From: Dirofilaria immitis
Taxonomy: Eukaryota > Nematoda > Chromadorea > Rhabditida > Onchocercidae
Direction: 5' to 3'
DNA: 64,000 nt
Assembly: GCA_024305405.1 (NCBI GenBank)
Contig: JAKNDB010000098.1
Span: 2,312,501-2,376,500, forward strand
The notes beneath the pieces were generated by a model, which saw only the letters and a program-made list of their open reading frames with translations, was not told the DNA's origin and made no database searches. The position numbers were made by a program, and so were the translations under genes. Shown here one piece after another: positions 1 to 11,100 of this stretch. Position 1 is the stretch's first letter, and each line of letters begins with the position of its first letter.

Positions 1-1735
1 AGCGAAGGTGCTGATACATTCGTTTTTGCTATTTCATCCGGAATGTATCTTTATGTTTTTCTAGGCACTTTGGTTAGTTTTCATAACTTTTATGATAATT
101 AATTATCAATAATTAATCATACAATGTTACAACCAATATGATAATTACTTATCAATATTTCATTATACAATCTCTATAACTTATATGATAATTACTTATA
201 CTGAATCAGTGTATTTAATTTTCCTATCCTATATTGAATATTCATAGTTGAATTTTTTTAAATTTAAATTCTTCTCAGGTAAACATTTTAGGAGATATTA
301 TTTTTATAATTTAGGATACCTAGAATATTTTGACAAGTCATATGATATTAAGATAGCAAATTTAATCACTATAAATTGGGATATTTATAATATTCCGATA
401 TTTCATGTAACCATAAGATAGCAATATAATCATTATAAATTAAGATATTTAGAATATTTCTGATAAATCATGTGACCTTAACATGCAATGTCATCACTAT
501 AAATTAAGATATTTAAAATATTTCGACAATTCATATGATCCTAAAATGGAAACGTAACCACTATAAATTAAAATATTCACAATACTTCGATAATTCATAT
601 GATTCTAAGATGACAATTCAGAAGAGTGATTTATATGAGTAGAAATATTTCAAGTATTTAATCTAATCAAAAGATGAGATTTTATCAGTGATTTTTTGTT
701 TAGGATTAATTTCAGAAATTTCATATGATCAAAAATAAAAATTTGATTGATGGCATTTATTTGAGTTGGAAATTTTTTAAAAATTTTATATTATTTATTC
801 TAATTTATTCCTAAATTTCTTTTTAATCAAAGAAAAAAATGTTTCAATCTTCTCGAGAAATTTTCCATAATGCACAAATTACTTTGATTAATTCTTTTTT
901 TGTGTATTTTATCGAATATTTCCATTTTTTCTTCCAACGGATAAGAATGGATTATTTGAAATTTCAATTTCTTCTCATAAAATTGAAAATTAACTATTTC
1001 ATAGATTAAATGAATGCAATCTCTGCAAAAAAATTTAAAGAAATACGTATATATAATATATATGGACTACTGTAATTAAAAACGGTTAATTATTTAGAAA
1101 TGTACGCATATATGTATTACTATATGTTAAAAAATTTTAGAAAAATTTTTGGCATTTAAAAATATATTACTGTAATTAAATGTATTTAATTAACCAAGTA
1201 AATACATACATATATTACTGTAATTAAATGTATTTAATTGATCAAGGAAATAATACATATATTACTGTAATTAAAACTTATTAATGAACTGAGGAAATAT
1301 TTCTGTAATTAAATTATTCGAGGAAATATATATATGTATTACTATGCGTTAGTTAAAATAATACATATATGTTACTGTAATTGGAATTAATTAATAATTC
1401 AAAGAAATATTGCTGTAATTAAAAATGACCCATTATTCAAAGAAACGCTATATATATTACTGTACATTAATTAAACAAAGAAATATCTATGTGTTACTGT
1501 AATTAAAAACAGTTATTATTCAAATAGACGCACAGACATATGTATACTTTATTACTGAAATTTAGATCAATGTTCATTTGTTTCAGATTCCGAGATGCGT
1601 GAAGCAACCACTGAATTAATCAATAATAATTTTTATGAAAGTATAATTGTTACCGTATTACAAAGTGCAGGTCTTCTAGTTGGTCTTTCATTTATGTATC
1701 TCATGACAGTCTATGCTAATAAAATAGAATTCTGA
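1..1735 (+). CDS. ZIP (SLC39) family zinc/iron transporter, C-terminal two exons (5' partial)
   Basis: This is the end of a plasma- or organelle-membrane divalent-metal importer. Exon 1..72 (or 1..76) encodes SSGMYLYVFLGTL, the glycine-rich helix typical of ZIP1-3-type proteins (compare AGTFLYITFLEILPQEL in human ZIP1). The last exon runs 1587..1735 and ends in TGA. It encodes EMREATTELINNN followed by a hydrophobic helix (IIVTVLQSAGLLVGLSFMYL) and a short polar tail, matching the final transmembrane segment of the family. Joining is awkward. A donor at 73 followed by the acceptor at 1587 is out of frame unless one G is missing, which would give the expected TLIPEM. A donor at 77 is in frame and gives TLVNSEM. 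I favour a missing base, because the same defect recurs across this window. The 1.5 kb intron is filled with short repeats. Everything upstream lies outside the window. Confidence 0.85.
313..625. repeat. About 64-bp imperfect tandem repeat, five copies, in the ZIP intron
   Basis: Five diverged copies each carry ATATTT..., a variant of TCATATGATC, and end in CACTATAAATTAA. The spacing is about 62-64 bp. It lies in the last intron of the ZIP gene and has no coding potential. Confidence 0.75.
1040..1550. repeat. Array of TATATTACTGTAATTAAA-type motifs in the ZIP intron
   Basis: The motif TATTACTGTAATTAAA recurs about ten times with irregular spacing (roughly 35-65 bp), interspersed with TTAATTAA and CAAAGAAATA. 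It looks like a degenerate minisatellite and ends just before the last ZIP exon. Confidence 0.65.
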
Positions 1736-2782
1736 TTATTATTTATAATTAGCATATCGAAATGATAATAGTATATATATAATGCTGATCGATAATAATA
1801 CATTGATCGACAATAGTATATGTTGATCGATGATAATAATAATATATATGTTGATCGATAATAATACATATATATATATTGTGTTGATTATGTTAAAAAT
1901 TTATAAAAACATATTCTGGATGTCTATAATTCCTATCCTATCTGATAGGAACAAGGATTAATAGTTATGATTAATTAAGACAAAAAGAAAAATTCACTTT
2001 CCAATATATGATCAAATTTGGCAGCTTGCTTAATTGATGATGTTGATATCAGTTAGAAAAATAAAACTAAAATTTACAAAGCTTATAATTATAATTGATT
2101 TTCTCGAGATAAGCAACTTTAACATTATATCATATATATAAACATCATTTTTTTGTTATTGATTTGTTTTGAAAAAAAAAGAGGAAAAATAAGATGAGAA
2201 AATTTTTGTTATAATTTTTAATTAATTTTAAAGTATGATATTAGCTATTTAATTTTTTTTCCTATGAAATTTTTAAAGAATATTAAGCCTTAAAAAAGAT
2301 ATTAAAGTTTATTATAAAAATTAGAATTTCTTTAGAGAAAATCGAATAGTAACTGAGATGTATTCAATTATTACTTATCATAATTATCATAATTTGTTTT
2401 TTTAATTCGAATAATTTATGATAAGATGTATATTTCGATAAATATTTTTGCTCAATGTATTGCACTTCATGTGATTATAAAATATGAATTGTAAAAGTTT
2501 TAATTACAATAAAAAAAAAAGAAAATAAATTTGAAACAATTTATCAGATCAATTTTTTGATAATGAAAGAAAGAAAATATTGCGAAATAAATTTAAATTT
2601 AGATTTAACAGATAAATATTTTTCAAAAAAAAAAATTATTTACAGTAAGACGTACATTTACAATAAGACTTATCAAAAATTAATCCTAATTGATAAACAA
2701 ATAAAATTATCAGAGTATAATCTTTAGATCGTCACAACGGCATTCTTTACTCAATTTCAACAATATTTTAATTCAATTTACC
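1736..2782. other. AT-rich convergent intergenic region
   Basis: This lies between the 3' ends of the ZIP gene (+) and the exon-array gene (-). It has runs of GATCGATAATAATA near 1790-1870 and A/T homopolymers. No open frame or splice-like exon was seen on either strand. Confidence 0.6.
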
Positions 2783-3400
2783 TCAACTCTTTTGATCGGA
2801 AGAAAATTCAGTTGTTGTTTTAAGCTCTTCATGAGATGTTTCATTTTTAATCTGCAATGATTACAATTGATAAGTTGATAATAACTTAGCAAGGCATAGT
2901 TTTAAAATGATAAAGTAAATTTCTATTCAATTTCAACAACATTTGAATTCAATTTACCTCAATTTTTTTGATCGAAGAAGATTCAGTTGTTGTTTTAGAC
3001 CTTTCTTGAGTTATTTCATCTTTAATCTGTAATGATTACAATTGATAAGTTGATAGTAACTTAGCAAGGCATAGTTTTAAAATGATAAAGTAAATTCTAC
3101 TCAGCTTCAATTCAGGTTACCCCATTTTTCTTGGTCGAAGAAGATTCAGTTGTTGTTTTAGACTTTTCTTGAGTTATTTTATCTTTAATCTGTAATAATT
3201 ACAATTGATAATTTGATAATAACTTAACAAAGCATAATTTTAAAATGATGCAATAGCATTCAATTCAATTTACCTCAATTTTTCGGATAGAAGAAGAAGA
3301 TTCAGTTGACGTTTTAAACTCTTCATCAGTCATTTCATCTTTAAGCTGTAATGATTGTTAATTGATAAATGATAACTATCATAACAAAATTCATTCCTTA
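2740..3400 (-). repeat. Four-copy tandem duplication (about 165 bp) of an exon plus intron
   Basis: Each unit contains a branch/acceptor segment (CAATTGTAATCATTACAG or close), a 69-72 nt open exon, and the donor GAG|GTAAATTGAATT or close. The copies lie at 2783..2851, 2958..3026, 3121..3189 and 3274..3345. The intronic parts are also conserved between copies (AAGGCATAGTTTTAAAATGA recurs), so duplication was recent and included flanking intron. Confidence 0.85.
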
Positions 3401-5930
3401 CTTTTAGTTGTACTGAAAATTTGATGTTTTTTGTGGGATTAAATTAAAAGTTTAAAACAACGAATAAATCGATAAATACTAAAACAATGAAATTAATTGA
3501 AATTTCTTTTGGCAAAGAAGAAGAAAAGAAAAGTAAAAATATAAAAATAACAATTAGCTTAATATTTAAATATATGAAAATCAATTTCTAACATTATGAT
3601 AATAATCATCGTAATTATCATTTCCCAATTGCGCATAATTTATCATATCACCATAAATTTGTTGTTTTTCTCCAAAATTACGAAAACCATTTCCTATCTT
3701 GAAATCTTGATTGTTAGATAATGATGATGATGACGATCCAGATTCCAATTCTTTGCCACCATTAGTGAAGAATTTTCTGATATTTCCGAGAAATGAAGCA
3801 AGTTGACCCAAAGGATTATAGGTTGAAACAGGATTGTTGCCAAACTATAAAAAAATAAAGAAAACTTTTATGATAATTTTGATAATGATATATAACAATA
3901 ATGATAATGATTTATTTATAAAGCGTGAAATTTATAGCAGATTAGTGATAATATAGGATTTTGATAATTGATATAATCAAATAATTTTTCTAAATTAAGG
4001 ATTTTGATCATTGATATAATTGAGTAGTTTTAAAAATAAATTAAGAATTTCAATAATACACAATCAAATAATTCATTAAAGATTATCATATAATCCTGAA
4101 ATTATCATGCTTCAAAAATTGATATTAAATGAATTAAATTATGAGAAATGAAAAGAAAAAGTTTTAATCATTGATAATCAAAATATCAATCTGTTCATTC
4201 ATTTTTGATAATTTAATTTAAAAAAATACACGGTAAAGTAAATACACGTAAAGCTAAAAATTACGATCAGCTAATAAACAAACAAAAAAAAGAAAAAGTC
4301 GAAACTATTCCTTTTTATATACCTAGCAAATTAATTTTATTTCGGGATTAACTTTAATCAAAATTATTTTAGGTTGACCTTAATCAAAATTAATCCATTC
4401 CATATAACCTACTCTTTCATCGTTTCTTATATTATCTAAAATAAAAGGTATAAACTGCTCTTTCATCATTTCTTATATCGTCTAAAATAAAATAATATAA
4501 AAACTATAAACTACTCTTTTATTATTTCTTATATTATCTAAGATGAGCAAAAATGAATAATAAAATATTATTCAAAAAAAAAATTTTTAAATTAAATGAA
4601 AACATACATTTAAAAAATTTCCAAGATTTATTCCTTCAGCTTCATTAAGACCAAAAATTGAATCAACCCCAACTCTTTCACCAGCAATTAAAGCACCATG
4701 TCGTGCTAAGATAAAAAAAAAAGTATATATTAGTAAAATTTTTCTATTTGAAAAAATTAAATAATTAAATTGTAATATATCATTAATCGATAAACCTTTA
4801 GTATTAAGTCGTCCTTCACCAATTGTTAAATCTAATCCACGATTAGCACCAAATCCCAAAATATTTGCTCCCTGATTGAAACCAATTTTTAAATCACCAC
4901 GTTTATCTTGTCCAAGTGAAATTGAACCCAAATCAATTTGGCATATTACTAAAAAAAAAAAAAGAAAGAAAAAACTTTGGAAAATTTCTTTTTTTTTATC
5001 ATTGTTACTATTCAAATTTATGAAAAATAAAAGATTGTATTTCTCGTTTCTCGAAACGATCAAAAATTTTGTTGTGTCATCTTAGCAATAATGTTACGTT
5101 GAAATGCGTCAAATCTATTTACATCATCTTAGCAATGAACAATGAAATGCGTCAAATATATTTGTGTCATCTTAGCAATGATATTACGTTGAAATGTGTC
5201 AAATCTATTTACATCATCTTAGCAATGAACAATGAAATGCGTCAAATTTATTTACATCATCTTAGCAATAATGTTACGTTGAAATGCGTCAAATCTATTT
5301 ACATCATCTTAGCAATAATGTTACGTTGAAATGCGTCAAATCTATTTACATCATCTTAGCAATGAACAATGAAATGCGTCAAATTTATTTACATCATCTT
5401 AGCAATAATGTTACGTTGAAATGCGTCAAATCTATTTACATCATCTTAGCAATGAACAATGAAATGCGTCAAATATATTTGTGTCATCTTAGCAATGATA
5501 TTACGTTGAAATGCGTCAAGCGTATTAGGCATCAATTTTCAAAAACATCCGCTTATCAGATATACTCAAGTTTTTAAAGTCTTCCTTTCAGGTTTTTAAA
5601 AATACAATTGCTTCTTTAAATTTAATTTCATTAAATTATTTTATTTACGGTATTTTGTATCAAATAATTTCAAAAATTCAAATTAAAAAATTCCAAATTC
5701 AGCATCATTTAATCATATCAATTAAAATTTAAAATGCCAATAAAAATATTATATTATTTTATAAGAAAAAAATCCACCAAAAATATAATTTAGAAAAAAA
5801 AGTTTATAAATCGATACAATAAAGTTATAAATGAAAATTTAATTAAATTAATTTTAAGAATCAACAAATCATAAAACTTACCGAAAGAAGGCTGTAAAGC
5901 AAATGAAAGAAATGCTAATATAAATAGCAT
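2783..5930 (-). CDS. Secreted protein of unknown function with a 3' tandem exon array
   Basis: I do not recognise the family. Proposed exons on the minus strand: 5930..5882, 4948..4796, 4705..4608, 3844..3593, then array exons 3345..3274, 3189..3121, 3026..2958 and 2851..2783. These total 831 nt (276 residues plus stop) in a continuous frame. The start MLFILAFLSFALQPSF is a clean signal peptide. The middle is Gly/Asn-rich (GFNQGANILGFGANRGLDL) and has no Cys beyond one near the N-terminus. The fourth exon is Ser- and Tyr-rich and could instead end at the TAA at 3583..3581 (DYYHNVRN); reading on requires the weak donor AAT|GTTAGA at 3592. Each array exon is phase 0 and encodes a variant of IKDEITQERSKTTTESSS plus a short Lys-rich tail. 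The last has one extra base that creates a TGA. Intron 1 holds a minisatellite. The first four exons are well supported (about 0.75), the array exons less so (about 0.6). Confidence 0.65.
5075..5530. repeat. Minisatellite of alternating 46- and 42-bp units
   Basis: Ten units alternate between CATCTTAGCAATAATGTTACG... and CATCTTAGCAATGAACAATGA..., each continuing with AATGCGTCAAAT and ATTTACA or a close variant. Together they form a higher-order repeat of about 88 bp, with two units read as TGTGTCATC. It lies wholly inside intron 1 of the secreted exon-array gene. The plus-strand frames through it are open but are repeat artefacts. Confidence 0.9.
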
Positions 5931-7510
5931 TTGTGCAAAAATTATTTGATTTCAGTTATTCAAAATACTATTTACATATTCGTGAAATTTTGTATTTGAA
6001 TCAGCAAGATCGGATAAGGAAGACCGATTAAAATCGACTGAAATTGAATAAAATTATTGATCGACCTTGAGATAAGATCATCACAAGGCAATAATATTTC
6101 AATTATTCATTCGTAATCAACAATAAATACTATTTTATATTATATTATATGATAAATAATTATATCAATATAGTAATTATTTCAAGTATTTTAAATTTAT
6201 ATATTCGAGAATTCTTCGTTTCATTTAAATGATAACTAAAATCTACTAAAATTGAATAAAATTATTTTTGATCTTGAGTTCTTTGCAAGATAATATTATG
6301 AAAGAATTAAAACATTTTAATAAATAATCGTTGTAATTAATAATTCAATAAATAATCATTGTAATTAATGATAATTAAAACAAAATTTTAATAAAATTAA
6401 TGAGTCATCATCTAACCGAAGAATATATGCAAATGGAATGAATCATTCCAGGAAAAAAAGACCAAAGAAATTATAGTAAAATTAAAATGATCTCAAGTGA
6501 TTTGTTAAAAATCAAAATTGATCAATAAGTTCACTTTTTATCACATCGACATATTTATGTATGTGTATGTGTATATGTGTGTGTGTGTGCGTGTGTGTGT
6601 GTGTGCGATTTTATAACAGATAAAAATATTCTTTTACGGAAAATTTGTCTCATCTATTAAAGGAACACAAGAACAAGTTTATTTAAAGCCTCCGGCAATC
6701 GACCCTTTTTCCCTCTATTCTATTAAAAATTCTACGCATATCGAGAATAATTGAATCCCGTAGATGTCGCAAATCCGACAATGTTATATAATCACCCATA
6801 TATTAATCACAACCTTACAAGAATAATTCTTTATTTTCTAAATTTAATTATATATTTTCAATAATTCAAGCAACTTTACGACTTCAATAACTTCATTGGA
6901 GATCTAAATAATAGAAAATTTCCAGTCCATATTTTTAATGAAATATAGAATGGATATCAAATGTTCAGAAGTTGAAAGGAAATAAACTTCGAAATAAAAA
7001 AACCAAAAATGCAAATCTCTTCTATCTTTCAATCGTAAAAAGCTTCATTTGGTGAATTTATAATCTATTTTAGAATGAGTTTGAATACACAATAAAATTC
7101 CATTAAAGATAGCAATTCTTCCCACTTGGGAAACTTGAAAATGGAAAGCCATTTTAGCAATTTAGAACTTTATTTATATAATATACCGGAATTAATATGG
7201 GAAGAACAAAGGTATGTGCATATATATAAGACACATAAGGAGATCTCGGCACAAATTGTTATATAACCCGACAAAAATTAAGGATAAATCCTGCAATACT
7301 TAGCAGGATGAGTATTATTGCATGAACAAAACATTTTTTAAATTAAGGCAATATGTAAAACGAAGAAGGATTGGCAGATAAGAAAACAAAAAGTGATCTT
7401 AATAGAAAAGAAGAAAATAACTGGGATCAATGAGTAATAAAATGATTTTATGTTCATCAAAAATTTATCACAAAAAAGAAAAAACCAAAAAAATTAAAGA
7501 ATCATGATTT
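5931..7510. other. Intergenic region with a TG microsatellite
   Basis: Upstream of the exon-array gene and downstream of the TOG gene. It contains a (TG)n tract near 6556-6607 and otherwise AT-rich single-copy DNA. The patch 6690-6790 (CCGGCAATCGACCC...) is less AT-rich and could be promoter sequence for the minus-strand gene, but no motif decides it. Confidence 0.5.
6556..6607. repeat. (TG)n microsatellite
   Basis: Alternating TG/TATG tract interrupted twice by GC. Confidence 0.9.
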
Positions 7511-7600
7511 TCATGTGCGTTTCTGGACAGGTACAGGTATACGACTTCCGGATCCACCTCGCAATACTGGGGTAGGTAGGCGAGATCCACAGCTTCGAAC
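7511..7600 (-). CDS. Candidate terminal exon with SxIP-like motifs
   Basis: A 90-nt phase-0 open frame follows the good nematode acceptor TTTTTAAG at 7601 and ends in TGA (7513..7511). It encodes VRSCGSRLPTPVLRGGSG followed by SRIPVPVQKRT. The S-R-I-P in a basic, Ser/Pro-rich setting matches the SxIP signature that EB1-family plus-end proteins bind, and SRLP is a near match. It lies 580 nt downstream of the TOG gene's stop on the same strand. It could be an alternative last exon joined from a phase-0 donor AAT|GTATCA in exon 14 (position 8198). Joining from CAG|GTGACC would use another open frame. GC content is clearly above the surroundings. It may also belong to no gene. Confidence 0.4.
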   Translation of the reverse strand, partial: VRSCGSRLPTPVLRGGSGSRIPVPVQKRT

Positions 7601-7637
7601 CTTAAAAATTAACTTTTAAAACTACTTAAAAGTTCCG

Positions 7638-8179
7638 ATGAAGTCCTTGATAAAAACAAAATTTTCTCTCATCCAAATTTCATGCAACTTCATGAAAATC
7701 AGTCTAACTAAACAAACACGATATAAATTTTCATCCAGTACTAAAGGAACAGAATATGTTCTCTTAAAAACTTCAAACATTGACACTTTCGCGCGCTGCT
7801 CGAAAAAAGCTGGAGAGAAATTAGTAATAACTAAGGTGAATTAAAATATCAGTTTAAATCAAGTTTCGTCGTAAATCCAGCACTTTCATCCAGTACTATG
7901 CCGCGTCATAACCAGCAGAAACTCTGATCAATTTATAGACTGCGATTTCACTAATTTGCAACTTGGAATTAAGAGAACTGGGAGGAAAGACAAACTATAA
8001 TCCAAAATCAATAACCGATGGAACTGTGAAGTTGGTCGCATCAGATCGCTTCGCTTCACGGTTAACAGATTGTAACGGAACTGATTTTTCTGTCGTTGAA
8101 ACTTCTGAAGCTGACAAAACGTGAGAACACAAGTATTGCCAATTAAAATATTATAAAACAATCAATTTACAATTTGTAT
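7638..8179. other. Moderate-GC region downstream of the TOG gene stop
   Basis: Less AT-rich than true intergenic DNA here, consistent with a 3' UTR or an unrecognised exon of the minus-strand gene. Open stretches occur on both strands (plus 7638..7844; minus 8161..7928 and about 7809..7630), but none is recognisable. The 12-mer CATCCAGTACTA occurs twice (7730s and 7890s). Confidence 0.4.
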
Positions 8180-11100
8180 TCAGTCAGAATCTACATATTG
8201 GTCACCTGATACATTTTCCTCCACAACAAATGTACTATTTCTTCTAAGCGAACTGTCAGAATCACTGGAACTGTGTGACAACACTTCTAATTCTTCCGCG
8301 GCATCAAAAAGACATCTTTTTCGCTTGAATTCTTTTCGCAAGTTCTGGTCTCATTAGTTTCTGATACTTGAACACCTATAATAATTTTACAACGTCAAAT
8401 AATAGTAGTCAAAAAGTAGGCTGCAAAATTAAAGAATTCTATGCCATTTATATAATAAGAACGTAATTAAACAAAAGTGAAAATGTAAATCGACAATAGA
8501 ATATATAATAAATAAGAATATCAAAATACTTTACAATTCGCTTCTTTTATGGTATGAAGCGGTTTTGTCGATAACATCTCTACTCCTCCATCATAATTTT
8601 TTGCCATTGGAGCAGTTCCAAATGCAGAACGCAATGAATGCATTTTGTTTGTAAGCGCTGTCATACTGTTAAACTTTGATTTTGAAACCACTCCTTCATA
8701 AGATACCTTTTTCGTGATCTTCGCATTACTTTTAGAATCCTAAAAAGAAATTCCAAAATTTAGATTCTCTGAAAATATGCATCTCTATAAGTTCACAAGA
8801 AAAAACTTAGATAAACAAAGAATTAGTTTTACCAATCTCTCTCTATATTAGTTTCTTTTTATATGCAAAATCCTAAATTTTTAAGGTTCTTTTTTTTGGT
8901 AATGTTACTTATTAAATACTTGAAAGTAAAATGTGAGATAATTAAAAATAGAACTCTCTTCATTCCACCACAAAGAGCAATAAGCAGCATTCACAATATT
9001 TAAAAGACAACAATTACAAACAAGAAATTGATTCTATCACTATCATTTACTGATGTATTAAATAATTACATGCAGAGAAAGTGATTTATGGGAAAAATAG
9101 ACCCTGCAAATAAATGGGTATATTTATGAGAAAATTCGTTATCATAATATTACTGTAAATAAATGGGTATATTTATGAGAAAATCCGTCATCATAATATT
9201 ACTTTTTTTCATAGATATAAATAGTTATCTAATCAATCAAAAACTCATATACTAACGACATGAAGAATGAGTAGCAAATACTCTCATCTATTTTAGCAAA
9301 TGAGAAACGCTTAACATTAACAAACAAATCAACAGGTATAAACAAAAAAGGGATATGATGTTAGTAATCATAGATCAACGTTTCGCGTTCGCTGAAAACA
9401 AATATTCAATGTTTGACTGTTTCCGTACAAATTCTACATAATGAAAATAAATAATCATATCATACTTAAAATATTTGCAAAAAATGATTATTTAATCAAG
9501 AAACAGTATTATCCACACTTACCTTCTTTTTCACACCAGCACTGACTGGTCTGCCGTTTCCAACTTTTACAATAGCCACTGTTGATTTCGTTTTTGATAT
9601 AACTTCAAAATTGGAACCGAAGCATTTAATCCAAAATCTTTTATCAAATTTTCACAATTCTCACGTACCTAAAGTAATTAGTAATAAATTAATTAGTATA
9701 AGTAATTAGTAATAAAATTATGCAATAAGAGATAAATTTTAATTCCATATATAAAATCGTCTTTACTCGTATTATTCACAACTTGAAAAGAAAGCTTCAA
9801 ATTGCAATAATTAAATTTAAATTAGTTTTGCAAAACCTTTGCCGATTTATTATCATCTTGCATAATTTCAGTACAACAAGTATTCACAACATTCTCGCCA
9901 ACAATTCTCATGATAGCTCCGAGTGCTACAAACGATGCTTCACGACTCTCAGGATCTGCATCAAACGACAGCTTAAAGTAGAACAAATTCTGTCTAACAT
10001 TACATATAGATGACAGTTTAAAAAGAGATGAATATCACACAAACGAATCTGGTAGAATGATAAAAACTTCTCGCTTACCAGCACTTTCTAGAAGCAACAA
10101 TTTATTACACTGCGCTTTTTTTAAGCAAAATCTTGATTAAGATTTTTCTATCTTTAGTGGTATAATAAAAAATCATTTAAAAGATTACCTTAGTAAGCGC
10201 TGGTCCAAGTTTCTGCTTTATACAGTCCAATGGTACAGTTTGTGCACTATGCTGACGTAGTAATCTTGAAATGAAGAGAGCAGTTTGTGTTTTTACTTGT
10301 GGATTTGGTTTCTGCAACGCAATCTCCACAGCATCAATATATGCAGAAAGAGGAGTCTGAAAATTTATTCAAATAGAGCAGATATTTCTGAGAACAACTT
10401 CCGATAACGATTCTAACCTGTAAATTATAAGATAAAACCTTTAAACGTACAAAAAATTCAACTTACAAGTAAAGCAAGAGCGTCACAAAGTTCAATTAAA
10501 GGCTCACGAAGAACTAATTTCTTTTCCTTGAATTTTTCGAAAATAGAAACGTAGATCTGAAAAATTTATGCAAAACAACGATACAACAAAATATATTTCA
10601 AAAATGAATGCGATAAAATAAAAAATTCAGAGAACTTTAGGTAACGACATGATACCGAAAAATTTTTCGGGAGGCTAGATAGAGATTATTTTATTCAAGA
10701 AATTACTTAATGCGTGAACTTATTTACTAAATTAGTTGATGACTTGTTAGACAAACAAAATTTACTTTTGGTACAAATGTGGCGAATCTATAACGCAAGC
10801 CATTTGCAAAACCTGTAATACACCTCGCTGCAGCTGCAGCTACATTAATATTCACATCTTTCTCCAGCATCTGAAGCAAAAAGTAATCATGAAAACATAA
10901 ATGAATTCGAGCTATGCAGGAAGCAGAATTCTGATGTATTTACCTTACATAGAGATCCAATTAATTCTGAGTGATCTTCATCGGGGCAAAGTCGTGGATT
11001 TTTTCCAAAATACTGTACAATATCTATAAATTTCAAATGATACAATTATTTCTGTCAAAAACTAATTTTTTTTCGATCTATAAGATAATATGACGCCTCA

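Noticed and set aside
5069..5577. Repeated open frames and regular spacing that could suggest a repeat protein or CRISPR-like array
   Set aside because: There are no unique spacers, sub-units abut directly, the organism is eukaryotic, and the block sits in an intron on the opposite strand. The open frames result from the repeat itself.
7286..7308. Hairpin ATCCTGC-loop-GCAGGAT, considered as a histone-type or terminator stem-loop
   Set aside because: It lacks the histone stem-loop consensus, no histone gene is near, and a 7-bp arm is expected by chance at this length of sequence.
7500..7605. TTCGAACC box, considered as a tRNA T-loop
   Set aside because: No acceptor stem, A box or anticodon arm can be built around it in either orientation; the segment reads better as a short coding exon.
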